A DNA stretch of 16,786 nt from Scalindua sp964437425 (GCA_964437425.1 CAYTGO010000065.1:1-16786), one strand, 5' to 3'; positions 7,319 to 15,251 are shown, numbered from the stretch's first letter. Made by a program: numbers and translations. Notes: generated by a model not told the origin, from the sequence alone.

Positions 7319-9931
7319 ATGAGTATATTTACAAAAATGTTTGGTACGGCCAGCGACCGGGTTTTAAAGAGCCTGAAGCCGACAATAGAACATATAAATT
7401 CGCTTGAAAGCGGCTTACAATCGTTAACAGATGCCGAGATCAGACAAAAGACTGACACGTTCAGGGAAAGGCTTGCTGCCGGAGAGACACTGGACGACCT
7501 TTTGCCGGAGGCATTTGCTGTTGCCAGAGAAGGCAGCAGAAGGGTGCTATTAGTACCCAATGCGGATAGCCCGGACAAGACCATGAGGCATTTTGATGTT
7601 CAGCTGATTGGAGGAATTGTATTACACAGAGGAAACATTGCGGAGATGACAACAGGTGAAGGTAAAACACTTGTCGCGACTTTACCGGCTTATCTCAATG
7701 CCCTTGGAGGCAAAGGTGTTCACGTCGTTACCGTAAACGATTATCTCGCCAATAGAGATATGAATTGGATGTTGCCTATGTATGAATTTCTGGGCCTTTC
7801 AGCAGGTGCGATACAAGGCAACCAGAGCTATGATGATAAGAAAGCCGCATATAGGGCAGACATCACTTATGGCACAAATAATGAGTTTGGGTTTGATTAC
7901 CTGCGGGACAATATGAGAGTGCACCTCGAAGAACAGGTACAGGGAACATTAAACTATGCCATTGTTGATGAGGTTGACAGTATCCTGATCGATGAGGCAA
8001 GGACACCGCTCATAATCTCAGGGCCATCTGATGAATCAACAGAAAAATACTTTCTTGCTGACAAAATTGCCAGGAAGTTGAAACCGGGTAAACATTACGA
8101 AGTAAAAGAGAAGGAGAAGAGTACAAATTTAACTGATGAAGGAATCGGAGTTGTAGAAAAAGAACTAGGTGTCGACAGTATATATTCTGACATCCACATG
8201 GACTGGCCTCACTATATTGAACAGGGTCTGCGTGCCCACTCGCTATTCATAAAAGACACTGATTACGTTGTCCAGGAAAAAGAGGTTATCATCGTCGACG
8301 AATTTACAGGACGATTGATGGAAGGCAGAATGTGGAGCGACGGACTTCACCAGGCCATACAGGCAAAAGAGAATCTAAAGATAAAAGAAGAGAGCCAGAC
8401 ACTCGCCACAATTACACTTCAGAATTTTTACCGTCTCTATAATAAACTTGCAGGAATGACCGGTACGGCTTTTACCGAAGCAGCTGAATTTGGCAAAATA
8501 TACGGATTAGGAGTAGATGTAATACCAACAAACAAACCTCTACAACGCCAGCACTATCCGGACAGAATCTATGGAACATCAAAAGAGAAAGAAAATGCCA
8601 CAGTTGAAGAGATAGCTGAAGTGCATGAAAAGGGACAACCGATACTGGTCGGAACTATTTCAATAGAAAAATCTGAAATGTTCAGCACTGCACTCAGACG
8701 ACGTGGCATAGAACACGAAGTTCTCAATGCAAAAAACCATGAACGTGAAGCCGCAATCATTGCAAAGGCGGGACAAAGGGGAAATGTTACTATCGCAACG
8801 AACATGGCTGGAAGGGGAACAGACATTGTACTTGGCGAAGGAGTGAAAGATCTGGGAGGCCTCCATGTGATAGGAACTGAAAGACACGAGGCGCGACGTA
8901 TTGACAACCAATTGAGGGGTCGTACTGGGCGTCAGGGAGATCCGGGCTCATCACGATTCTACGTCTCGCTTGATGATGACCTAATGCGCATCTTCGCACC
9001 TGAAAGAGTAGGAGGAATACTAAAGAAATTCGGCATGACTGACGGCATGGCAATAGAACACTCCATGGTATCCAAATCAATCGAAAGAGCACAAAAAAAG
9101 GTAGAACAGCATAATTTCGAAATACGAAAAAACCTTCTTGAGTATGACGAAGTTATGGACGAACAGAGAAAAACCATTTACGCATGGCGGCAAAGGGTTC
9201 TCGCACAGGAAGCCCTTCGGGAAGATCTGATTAAAATGATTGAAGAAAGTATCGTTGAGACAGTTGATTATTATATCGATCCAAAATTACACACTGACGA
9301 GTGGAAAATGAACAGCCTGCTTGACTGGTATAAACAGAAATTTGGTATAACAGTTGACTTAAAAGAATGCAATATAGAAACTAAGGATAATGTTGAAGAC
9401 CTGTTACTTGATACTGCCTGTGAAGCTTATGAAGAGAAAGAGAAGGAGATCAGTGCAGAAGAGCTCAGGAAAATTGAACAAATTCTCCTGCTTGAGAAAG
9501 TTGACACTAAATGGAAAGATCATCTCTATGCAATGGATCATTTAAAATCAGGTATAGGACTGAGAGGTTACGCACAGGTTGACCCGAAGATAGAATACAA
9601 ACGTGAAGCGTTGATAATGTTCGAAAGCATGATGGCGTCTATCAGGGAAGAAGTTACTGATCTCATATTTAAGCTACGGGTCAGGGCTGAAACAATAGAT
9701 AGTAAGAACGTATGGAACGCTGACAACTTTGTCTACCAGGACTCTGAGAATACCTTACCTGAAGCTCCAGCCCCTCAACCGCAAATGAGAAGAGACGAGG
9801 CAATGACAACAAATAGCGGTCAGGCTGAACAGAAACCCGCACCAATTCGTGCCGCTGCTAAAGTTGGCAGGAATCAGCCTTGCCCATGTGGGAGTGGGAA
9901 AAAATATAAACAATGCTGTGGCAAAAACTGA
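7319..9931 (+). CDS. secA: Protein translocase ATPase SecA
   Basis: SecA is the motor that pushes unfolded preproteins through the SecYEG channel, working at the cytoplasmic face of the inner membrane. NBD1 carries Walker A TGEGKT (112-117) and Walker B DEVDS (217-221). Then come DEARTP (225-230) and the preprotein cross-linking region. NBD2 has ATNMAGRGTDIV, GGLHVIGTERHEARR and GRTGRQGDPGSS. The helical scaffold and wing region follow, and a C-terminal zinc-binding tail ends the protein with C855, C857, C866 and C867 (C-x-C-x8-C-C), the SecB/ribosome contact in other bacteria. The length is 870 residues (E. coli 901). About ten extra residues (LLVPNADSPDKT, 77-88) sit just before MRHFDVQL compared with E. 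coli. No strong Shine-Dalgarno sequence is seen, although the promoter is excellent. The nearby waaA starts 78 bp downstream and may be co-transcribed. Confidence 0.98.
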   Translation: MSIFTKMFGTASDRVLKSLKPTIEHINSLESGLQSLTDAEIRQKTDTFRERLAAGETLDDLLPEAFAVAREGSRRVLLVPNADSPDKTMRHFDVQLIGGIVLHRGNIAEMTTGEGKTLVATLPAYLNALGGKGVHVVTVNDYLANRDMNWMLPMYEFLGLSAGAIQGNQSYDDKKAAYRADITYGTNNEFGFDYLRDNMRVHLEEQVQGTLNYAIVDEVDSILIDEARTPLIISGPSDESTEKYFLADKIARKLKPGKHYEVKEKEKSTNLTDEGIGVVEKELGVDSIYSDIHMDWPHYIEQGLRAHSLFIKDTDYVVQEKEVIIVDEFTGRLMEGRMWSDGLHQAIQAKENLKIKEESQTLATITLQNFYRLYNKLAGMTGTAFTEAAEFGKIYGLGVDVIPTNKPLQRQHYPDRIYGTSKEKENATVEEIAEVHEKGQPILVGTISIEKSEMFSTALRRRGIEHEVLNAKNHEREAAIIAKAGQRGNVTIATNMAGRGTDIVLGEGVKDLGGLHVIGTERHEARRIDNQLRGRTGRQGDPGSSRFYVSLDDDLMRIFAPERVGGILKKFGMTDGMAIEHSMVSKSIERAQKKVEQHNFEIRKNLLEYDEVMDEQRKTIYAWRQRVLAQEALREDLIKMIEESIVETVDYYIDPKLHTDEWKMNSLLDWYKQKFGITVDLKECNIETKDNVEDLLLDTACEAYEEKEKEISAEELRKIEQILLLEKVDTKWKDHLYAMDHLKSGIGLRGYAQVDPKIEYKREALIMFESMMASIREEVTDLIFKLRVRAETIDSKNVWNADNFVYQDSENTLPEAPAPQPQMRRDEAMTTNSGQAEQKPAPIRAAAKVGRNQPCPCGSGKKYKQCCGKN

Positions 9932-10009
9932 TGAACTGTCAACGGCACCAGCTATTAGTACCATAATTTCTGTATTAATTATTATTCAAATATCAATGAA
10001 TGCAACAAG

Positions 10010-11317
10010 ATGCCATTAATTTTTGATTCACTTTATCTAACCGCATCTTTATTAGGCTCACCATATTTATTATTTAAAATATTAACAAGCAAGCGTTATC
10101 GTTCCGGGTTGAATCAAAGATTTGGGATAATATCGGAAAGACTAAGCAGCAAGCCTGGAATTTGGGTGCACGGAGCATCTGTGGGTGAAGTTATTACTGC
10201 AAAAAGTATTATTGAGAGGATTGACGAGGAATTCCCTGAATGGGAAACGTTTATATCGGCAACTACAAATACAGGGTTTTCTGTCGCTGAGAGAAATTTC
10301 TCAAACAAAAATGTTTTTTATTTTCCTCTCGATTTAAGCTGGATAACAGAAAAAGTAATTCTAAAAAAAAGACCAGACTTTATCCTTCTGATAGAACTTG
10401 AAGTATGGCCGAATTTTTTAATATCAGCTTTTAAGAAAAACATCCCCGTCATCGTAGTTAACGGAAGGATATCCAATAAATCTGTTAAGGCGTACCGTGC
10501 TATCAGTCGTATTTCGAAGGATTTTCGTAATAGCCTGATCAATGAAAAGAATGTTTTTTGTGCCAGGACTGAGCTTGACGCACAGCGTTTTAGAGATTTG
10601 GGCATACCCGGTAAACAAATTTTTGTTACCGGTACAATGAAATATGACAATATTCCAACCCATATTGATGAAAATATCAGTAAGGATCTGGCGGAATTAT
10701 TTCATATTAATGATGATGATTTAGTACTTATAGGTGGGAGCACACATGCAGGTGAGGAAGAGATCTTAATAAGGGTTTTTGAAAGGCTGAATAAAACCTA
10801 TCCTAATTTAAGATTAATTCTGGCGCCAAGGCATGTTGAAAGAACCAGAGACGTTTCCAGATTGATAGAAAAAACTGGCTTTGTTCCTGTACTGAAAACC
10901 GAGGTTGAACGCTCCCGTTACAAATGGCAAAACACAAATAGAGAAATTATATTAATTGATACTGTAGGTGATTTAGAAAGAGTATATTCTCTATCAAATT
11001 ACGTTTTTGTCGGAAAGAGCCTTGTTCCATCCGGAGGTCAGAATATGATGGAACCGGCAGGATTGGGAAACCCGGTAATCTTTGGTCCGCATACATTTAA
11101 CTTTAAAGAAGAAGTAGATCTCCTTCTCAAAAGCAGTGCAGCCAAAGTGGTAAAAACAGAAGAGGAGCTCTTTGAAACAATTGAATTTTTTATCAAGAAT
11201 CCTGANNNNNNNNNNNNNNNNNNNNNNNNNNNNNNNNNNNNNNNNNNNNNNNNNNNNNNNNNNNNNNNNNNNNNNNNNNNNNNNNNNNNNNNNNNNNNNN
11301 NNNNNCAGAAGATTTAA
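10010..11317 (+). CDS. waaA: 3-deoxy-D-manno-octulosonic acid (Kdo) transferase, 3' end in assembly gap
   Basis: WaaA (KdtA) transfers Kdo from CMP-Kdo to the lipid A precursor at the cytoplasmic face of the inner membrane, the first step of LPS inner core assembly. The N terminus has a hydrophobic anchor (about 4-24) followed by the Kdo-transferase domain. The motif IWVHGASVGE (51-60) ends at E60, the position of the catalytic glutamate in E. coli. The C-terminal half has GGSTHAGEEE and the nucleotide-binding stretch GGQNMMEPAGLGNPVIFGP. Real sequence stops after residue ~398 (base 11205). The 100 Ns at 11206-11305 are of conventional length, so the in-frame end (Gln-Lys-Ile-stop at 11317) holds only if the gap is truly 100 bases. 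All three plus frames can be read for at least a few codons after the gap. No clear ribosome site precedes the ATG. Function is secure; the 3' end is not. Confidence 0.93.
   Translation: MPLIFDSLYLTASLLGSPYLLFKILTSKRYRSGLNQRFGIISERLSSKPGIWVHGASVGEVITAKSIIERIDEEFPEWETFISATTNTGFSVAERNFSNKNVFYFPLDLSWITEKVILKKRPDFILLIELEVWPNFLISAFKKNIPVIVVNGRISNKSVKAYRAISRISKDFRNSLINEKNVFCARTELDAQRFRDLGIPGKQIFVTGTMKYDNIPTHIDENISKDLAELFHINDDDLVLIGGSTHAGEEEILIRVFERLNKTYPNLRLILAPRHVERTRDVSRLIEKTGFVPVLKTEVERSRYKWQNTNREIILIDTVGDLERVYSLSNYVFVGKSLVPSGGQNMMEPAGLGNPVIFGPHTFNFKEEVDLLLKSSAAKVVKTEEELFETIEFFIKNPXXXXXXXXXXXXXXXXXXXXXXXXXXXXXXXXXXQKI
11206..11305. other. Assembly gap (100 Ns)
   Basis: Exactly 100 consecutive Ns interrupt the last part of waaA. 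This is the usual placeholder for a gap of unknown size, so coordinates to the right may be shifted relative to the real chromosome. The gap could be shorter or longer than 100 and could hide additional sequence between waaA and metK. Confidence 0.97.
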
Positions 11318-11340
11318 GGCAGTTTTCAAACTGTCATCTT
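11309..11340 (+). repeat. Hairpin after waaA, possible weak terminator
   Basis: GGCAGTTT (11318-11325) pairs with AAACTGTC (11328-11335; one G-T pair) around a 2-base loop. An outer AAGAT/ATCTT stem (11309-11313/11336-11340) extends it past a 4-base bulge. It is followed by an AT-rich stretch (ATATTTTATTATG) rather than a solid T-tract. It overlaps the putative waaA stop and precedes metK by 72 bases, so it may end the waaA transcript or be part of the metK leader. It does not resemble a SAM riboswitch. Confidence 0.45.
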
Positions 11341-11412
11341 ATATTTTATTATGACAATTAATCAAAAGAGATTGAATTTTAACAAGAATTTTGGAAAGGA
11401 AAAGAGGATCAA

Positions 11413-12582
11413 ATGAAAAAAGGAAATCATTTATTTACGTCTGAGTCAGTATCTATGGGGCATCCTGATAAGATTGCCGACCAGGTATCCGATGCCGTAT
11501 TGGATGCAATTCTGGCACAGGACCCAATGTCACGTGTCGCGTGCGAAACACTTGTAACAACCGGAATGGCAATGGTCGCCGGTGAAATTACAACAACAGC
11601 AACTATTGATATACAACATATCGTCAGACAGACTATTAAGGATATAGGTTACACAGACTCATCAATGGGGTTTGACTATGAAACGTGTGCGGTTATGACA
11701 ACACTTGATAAACAGTCCCCGGATATTGCACAGGGAGTTTCAGAAGGTGAAGGCCTGCACAGTGAACATGGCGCCGGAGACCAGGGCATGATGTTCGGCT
11801 TTGCCTGCAACGAAACAGAGGAATTGATGCCTCTTCCAATCTGCATGGCTCATCGTTTAGTCAAGAAACTGGCAGAGGAGAGACAGTCCGGAGAACTTGG
11901 CTATCTCAGGCCTGACGGTAAATCACAGGTAACTGTTGAATATGAAGGCAGCAAACCTGTAAGAGTGGACGCGGTTGTTATTTCATCCCAACACGCTCCG
12001 GACGTTTCTCATGATCAACTGAAAAATGATATAATTGAAAAGGTAGTAAAGCAGGTTATCCCCGCAGACATGCTGGATGATCAAACCAAATACTACATAA
12101 ATCCAACAGGTCGTTTTGTAATAGGCGGACCTCAGGGAGACTGTGGTCTAACCGGCAGGAAGATCATTGTTGATACGTATGGTGGTAGAGCAAGACATGG
12201 TGGCGGAGCATTTTCCGGAAAAGATCCGTCCAAGGTTGACCGCAGTGCTGCCTATGCTGCACGTTATGTTGCAAAAAATGTAGTGGCTGCCGGTCTTGCG
12301 GATGCATGCGAGGTTCAATTGTCTTATGCGATTGGAGTTGCCAAGCCAATGTCAGTTCTGATTTTAACAGAAAATACAGCCAAAATCCCGGAAGCAAAGA
12401 TAGAAGAACTTGTCGAGAAACATTTTGATCTTACGCCAAAAGGCATTATCGATGGTCTACAGTTGAGAAGACCTATTTACCAGATGACGGCCAGACACGG
12501 CCATTTCGGAAGATCTGAAGATTCCTTCTCATGGGAAAAGACTGATAAGGCTGAGATATTAAGAAAAGAAGCAGGGCTATAA
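11413..12582 (+). CDS. metK: S-adenosylmethionine synthetase
   Basis: MetK condenses methionine and ATP to S-adenosylmethionine, the cell's main methyl donor, in the cytosol. At 389 residues it is the usual bacterial size (E. coli 384). The N-terminal ATP and metal site is GHPDKIADQVSDA (16-28). The family signature GAGDQGMMFGFACNET (120-135) is intact, as is the glycine-rich phosphate loop GGGAFSGKDPSKVDRS (263-278). The C-terminal segment RRPIYQMTARHGHFGR is also typical. The start is well supported by AGAGGA (11403-11408) four bases before the ATG. It is followed by two hairpins, the second a strong terminator, so the transcript probably ends before the TPR gene. The SAH hydrolase gene ahcY lies 0.85 kb away in convergent orientation, so synthesis and recycling genes of the methyl cycle are near neighbours. 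Confidence 0.98.
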   Translation: MKKGNHLFTSESVSMGHPDKIADQVSDAVLDAILAQDPMSRVACETLVTTGMAMVAGEITTTATIDIQHIVRQTIKDIGYTDSSMGFDYETCAVMTTLDKQSPDIAQGVSEGEGLHSEHGAGDQGMMFGFACNETEELMPLPICMAHRLVKKLAEERQSGELGYLRPDGKSQVTVEYEGSKPVRVDAVVISSQHAPDVSHDQLKNDIIEKVVKQVIPADMLDDQTKYYINPTGRFVIGGPQGDCGLTGRKIIVDTYGGRARHGGGAFSGKDPSKVDRSAAYAARYVAKNVVAAGLADACEVQLSYAIGVAKPMSVLILTENTAKIPEAKIEELVEKHFDLTPKGIIDGLQLRRPIYQMTARHGHFGRSEDSFSWEKTDKAEILRKEAGL

Positions 12583-12612
12583 TCACTGGCCAAATTTAAA
12601 GTTTACCCTTTA

Positions 12613-12627
12613 CCCCGCTCAGCGGGG
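12613..12627. repeat. Short GC-rich hairpin after metK
   Basis: CCCCGC (12613-12618) and GCGGGG (12622-12627) form a perfect 6-bp GC stem with a 3-base loop, 31 bases after the metK stop. There is no T-tract behind it. It stands out in an AT-rich background and may protect the 3' end of the metK transcript or act as a pause site ahead of the terminator at 12651. Confidence 0.55.
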
Positions 12628-12650
12628 CATTGTATACACAATTTCAAGAG

Positions 12651-12688
12651 GGAGTGGGGCGGAAGTCATGACACCCCACTCCTTTTTT
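12651..12688 (+). terminator. Rho-independent terminator of metK
   Basis: GGAGTGGGG (12651-12659) pairs perfectly with CCCCACTCC (12674-12682) and is followed directly by six Ts (12683-12688). The 14-base loop itself contains the palindrome GTCATGAC. This is a strong stem with a proper T-tract, and it ends 32 bases before the TPR gene start. Confidence 0.88.
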
Positions 12689-12720
12689 CCACAAGTTCGC
12701 AAATCAACGAGATCATTCCA

Positions 12721-13278
12721 ATGACGACATTAGTAAATATTTTAAGACTCCTGACTTCCTCCAGGTCTAAAGTTATTTTTACAATGGTGCTGATATTATC
12801 ATTTTCTTCATCAGTATATGCTCAAGAGGTACTGTGGGAAAAACTGAACGGCAAAGCCAAAACACTATTTAAGCAGAAGCGGTACCCGGATGCATTAAGT
12901 GTAGCCGAAGAGGCATTAAAGGTTGCAGAAGATACATTTGGCCCTGACCATCCAAAAGTGGCAATATCATTGAACTATATCGCCGAGCTTTATGTAATGA
13001 AAGGTACTTATGCAGAAATTGAGCCGCTTTATAAACGGGCATTGAAAATAAATGAAGAGGCTCTTGGGGAAGATCACCCTGATGTTGCAATATCCTTGAA
13101 CAATCTGGCAGAACTCTATTATAACCAGGGAAGATATAAAGAAGCAGAGCCTCTTTACAGGCACGCTTTGAAAATACTGAAACAGACCCTTGGACCTGAC
13201 CACCCGGAAGTTGCTATTACACGGGAAAGTATGAGGGCTCTTTACAAAAAGATTGGTAAGGACGAATGGACAGAGTAA
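12721..13278 (+). CDS. Exported kinesin-light-chain-type TPR protein, function unknown
   Basis: This is a 185-residue tetratricopeptide repeat protein with a likely Sec signal peptide: a basic start (R9, R15, K17), a hydrophobic core (about 18-30) and a probable cleavage site after VYA (34). After cleavage the rest is nearly all TPR. The 42-residue period of kinesin-light-chain repeats is exact, with the linker F/L-G-x-D-H-P-x-V-A-I at residues 73, 115 and 157 followed by N-x-x-A-E-L-Y helices. There are about three repeats plus a partial one, shorter than most such arrays. TPRs usually bind other proteins; no catalytic domain is present, so a periplasmic scaffold role is only a guess. The start follows the metK terminator by 32 bases with little room for a promoter and no strong ribosome site. 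A later ATG at 12784 would lose the basic n-region of the signal peptide. Confidence 0.85.
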   Translation: MTTLVNILRLLTSSRSKVIFTMVLILSFSSSVYAQEVLWEKLNGKAKTLFKQKRYPDALSVAEEALKVAEDTFGPDHPKVAISLNYIAELYVMKGTYAEIEPLYKRALKINEEALGEDHPDVAISLNNLAELYYNQGRYKEAEPLYRHALKILKQTLGPDHPEVAITRESMRALYKKIGKDEWTE

Positions 13279-13361
13279 TTATGAAGGAGTGAAGGGTTAT
13301 CGCAGAAAACAAAAAGAAAACCAAATTTGATAATTAGACGTAGAAGAGAAAGACTTTAAGT

Positions 13362-13400
13362 AAAAAAAGCACAGGAACATTAATTTCCTGTGCTTTTTTT
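13362..13400. terminator. Bidirectional terminator between the TPR gene and ahcY
   Basis: Seven As (13362-13368), GCACAGGAA (13369-13377), a 7-base loop, TTCCTGTGC (13385-13393) and seven Ts (13394-13400) make a perfectly symmetric 9-bp stem with A/T flanks. Read from either strand it is a stem followed by a T-tract, so it can stop both convergent transcripts. Confidence 0.92.
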
Positions 13401-13428
13401 ATGGTAACCCTACCCTTAAAAGAACCTA

Positions 13429-14802
13429 TTAATATCGATAAGTTTCAGGCTTAAATGGACCTTCAATTGGAGTACTGATATACTCAGACTGTTGTTGTGT
13501 CATATTTGTAATCACTCCAGAAAAACCTTTAACCATTTCTGCGGCAACCTCTTCATCCAGTTTCTTTGGAAGAACCTTCACGTAAATAGGCTCACGTTCA
13601 GACTCAGGTTTGTCTGCCCACGCCTCTTTATATAGTAGCATCTGTGCGAGTACCTGGTTTGTAAATGAACCATCCATAATACGGGATGGGTGACCGGTTG
13701 CATTACCAAGGTTTACAAGGCGTCCTTCAGAGAGGAGAATAATATAATCTTCTGCATCGTCGGATCGATAAACCTTATGGACTTGTGGCTTCACCTCTTC
13801 CCATCTCCAGTTATCACGCATGAATTTGGTATCAATTTCAAGATCAAAGTGGCCGATGTTACACACTATGGCTCCCTGTTTAACGTTAGCCAGCATGTGA
13901 CGATCACATACATCTATGTTACCGGTAGTTGTTACGATCAAGTCGATCTTTTCCAACAACTGTTTGTCAATACATTCTGGTGAGCCGGTGTTGTTTCCAT
14001 CAATATAAGGAGAGACAACTTCAAATCCATCCATGCATGCCTGCATAGCACAGATAGGATCGATCTCTGATATCTTTACGATCATCCCTTCCTGATTCAA
14101 ACTCTGGGCAGAACCTTTGCCTACATCACCATAACCAACTACCAGAGCTTTTTTACCGGAGAGAAGAGCGTCTGTTCCACGTTTAATGGCATCATTCAAG
14201 CTGTGACGACAACCATACTTATTGTCATTTTTGGATTTGGTAACAGAATCGTTAACGTTAATAGCCGGAACTTTCAACTCTCCTTTTGCCAGCATATCAA
14301 AAAGTCTGTGAACACCGGTTGTTGTCTCCTCTGTTATACCATGTATTTTATCAAGCATCTGAGGGTACTTCTCATGAGCCATGGCTGTGAGGTCACCGCC
14401 ATCGTCAAGTAATACATTAGCGTCCCACGGCTTTCCATCCTTGAGAATAGTCTGTTCGATGCACCATGAACTCTCTTCTTCTGTCTGACCCTTCCACGCA
14501 TATACAGCAACACCGGCAGCAGCCATAGCCGCAGCGGCATGGTCTTGTGTGGAAAAAATGTTACATGAAGACCAACGTACTTCCGCCCCTAAAGCGACAA
14601 GTGTTTCAATCAATACAGCAGTCTGGATTGTCATATGGATGCAGCCGATAATTCTAGCTCCCTTGAGGGGCTGCTCATTCGCATATTTTTTTCTAAGATT
14701 CATTAAACCGGGCATTTCACCTTCGGCAAGGGTGGTTTCACGACGTCCCCATTCCGCCAGGTTTATGTCGGCAACCTTGTAATCTAACGTAAGGGTAGTC
14801 AT
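13429..14802 (-). CDS. ahcY: Adenosylhomocysteinase (S-adenosylhomocysteine hydrolase)
   Basis: This cytosolic NAD-dependent enzyme splits S-adenosylhomocysteine into adenosine and homocysteine, relieving product inhibition of methyltransferases and returning homocysteine to the methionine cycle. The substrate domain includes GCIHMTIQTAVLIETL (53-68) and the catalytic stretch with E159, K189, D193 and C198, equal to human E156, K186, D190 and C195. The Rossmann NAD site is VVGYGDVGKGSAQS (221-234). The C terminus ends FKPETYRY, whose lysine and tyrosine close over NAD of the partner subunit. At 457 residues it is longer than the human form (432). An AAAGGA site lies about 6 bases before the ATG. 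Its gene ends 28 bases beyond a bidirectional terminator and faces metK and the TPR gene. A plausible promoter lies at 14938-14909, leaving a leader of about 100 bases. No SAH riboswitch pattern was recognised in that leader. Confidence 0.98.
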   Translation of the reverse strand: MTTLTLDYKVADINLAEWGRRETTLAEGEMPGLMNLRKKYANEQPLKGARIIGCIHMTIQTAVLIETLVALGAEVRWSSCNIFSTQDHAAAAMAAAGVAVYAWKGQTEEESSWCIEQTILKDGKPWDANVLLDDGGDLTAMAHEKYPQMLDKIHGITEETTTGVHRLFDMLAKGELKVPAINVNDSVTKSKNDNKYGCRHSLNDAIKRGTDALLSGKKALVVGYGDVGKGSAQSLNQEGMIVKISEIDPICAMQACMDGFEVVSPYIDGNNTGSPECIDKQLLEKIDLIVTTTGNIDVCDRHMLANVKQGAIVCNIGHFDLEIDTKFMRDNWRWEEVKPQVHKVYRSDDAEDYIILLSEGRLVNLGNATGHPSRIMDGSFTNQVLAQMLLYKEAWADKPESEREPIYVKVLPKKLDEEVAAEMVKGFSGVITNMTQQQSEYISTPIEGPFKPETYRY

Positions 14803-14908
14803 ATCATATTCCTTTAATAAAAGTTACAAATAAAGAGTTCAAAAAGAGTGGGTACTACTTATGTTTGCTTGGCATACTTAAAGAGTTCGTTTTTTTTGAA
14901 AGACAATC

Positions 14909-14938
14909 ATCATATAGCAAAGGACCTTAAATTTACAA
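14909..14938 (-). promoter_or_regulatory. Probable promoter of ahcY
   Basis: On the minus strand TTGTAA (14938-14933, four of six matches) is followed after 18 bases by TATGAT (14914-14909, five of six). The start would be near 14902, about 100 bases before the ATG. The leader carries a 10-bp direct repeat (TAAAGAGTTC on the plus strand) at 14831-14840 and 14879-14888. Confidence 0.45.
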
Positions 14939-15053
14939 CTATTTTTTTCAGATTAGCCAGAATAAGCTGTTTTGTTACTAAAAATGACCTCTTTAGTGCA
15001 AAAATTACTTACCAAAATTGCCTCAAAATCAAATGTATAAATATAAAAACACC

Positions 15054-15080
15054 GTAACCTGCTAACTTATAGCAAGTTAC
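15054..15080. repeat. 27-bp imperfect palindrome in the divergent intergenic region
   Basis: GTAAC-C-TGCTA (15054-15064) faces TAGCA-A-GTTAC (15070-15080) across a 5-base centre, ten of eleven positions pairing. It has no T-tract on either side, so it is not a simple terminator. Its size and its position about 73 bp upstream of the -35 of the right-hand promoter are compatible with a dimeric regulator's operator, but that is inference. Confidence 0.5.
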
Positions 15081-15152
15081 AAAAAACGAATTACAGCGTT
15101 CTTTTGGTACAGTTGTTGCGATTTAACCTTGTGAATTTTAAACCAATTTTAT

Positions 15153-15180
15153 ATGACTTGTTCGTATAAGTAGATATAAT
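15153..15180 (+). promoter_or_regulatory. Probable promoter of the unknown gene pair
   Basis: A perfect -10 TATAAT (15175-15180) is preceded after 16 bases by a weak -35 ATGACT (15153-15158, four of six matches to TTGACA). Transcription would start near 15187, about 65 bases before the first ATG. The weak -35 leaves room for an activator. Confidence 0.55.
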
Positions 15181-15251
15181 CCGAGTTTTGAAGTATTCGG
15201 TAAAGTTCGATTTCCCAAATGTATACTTTTTAATTTATTAGGGAGAAAACA

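Larger units (their letters stand above)
14803..15251. other. AT-rich divergent intergenic region
   Basis: These 449 bp between ahcY and the unknown gene pair hold no supported gene. A 69-codon open frame at 14848-15057 has no ribosome site, an unusual composition rich in F, K, I and N, and overlaps the ahcY promoter, so I do not call it. What is visible is a probable ahcY promoter (14909-14938), a 10-bp direct repeat in the ahcY leader, a 27-bp imperfect palindrome (15054-15080), and a promoter for the right-hand genes (15153-15180). Confidence 0.6.

Noticed and set aside
8569..9177. Several long minus-strand open frames opposite secA
   Set aside because: They are shadows of the secA coding frame, which has every family motif; no ribosome sites or recognisable products.
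11351..11379. Promoter for metK starting with ATGACA
   Set aside because: The -35 match is fair, but no acceptable -10 lies at 16-18 bases.
11306..11412. SAM riboswitch before metK
   Set aside because: Only a simple hairpin is visible and the conserved SAM-I or SAM-II core sequences are absent; the N gap limits what can be seen.
14803..14902. SAH riboswitch in the ahcY leader
   Set aside because: The leader is AT-rich and shows none of the GC-rich conserved core expected of that RNA class, as far as can be judged by eye.
14848..15057. 69-codon open frame in the intergenic region left of the unknown gene pair
   Set aside because: No ribosome site, composition typical of translated AT-rich non-coding DNA, and overlap with the probable ahcY promoter.
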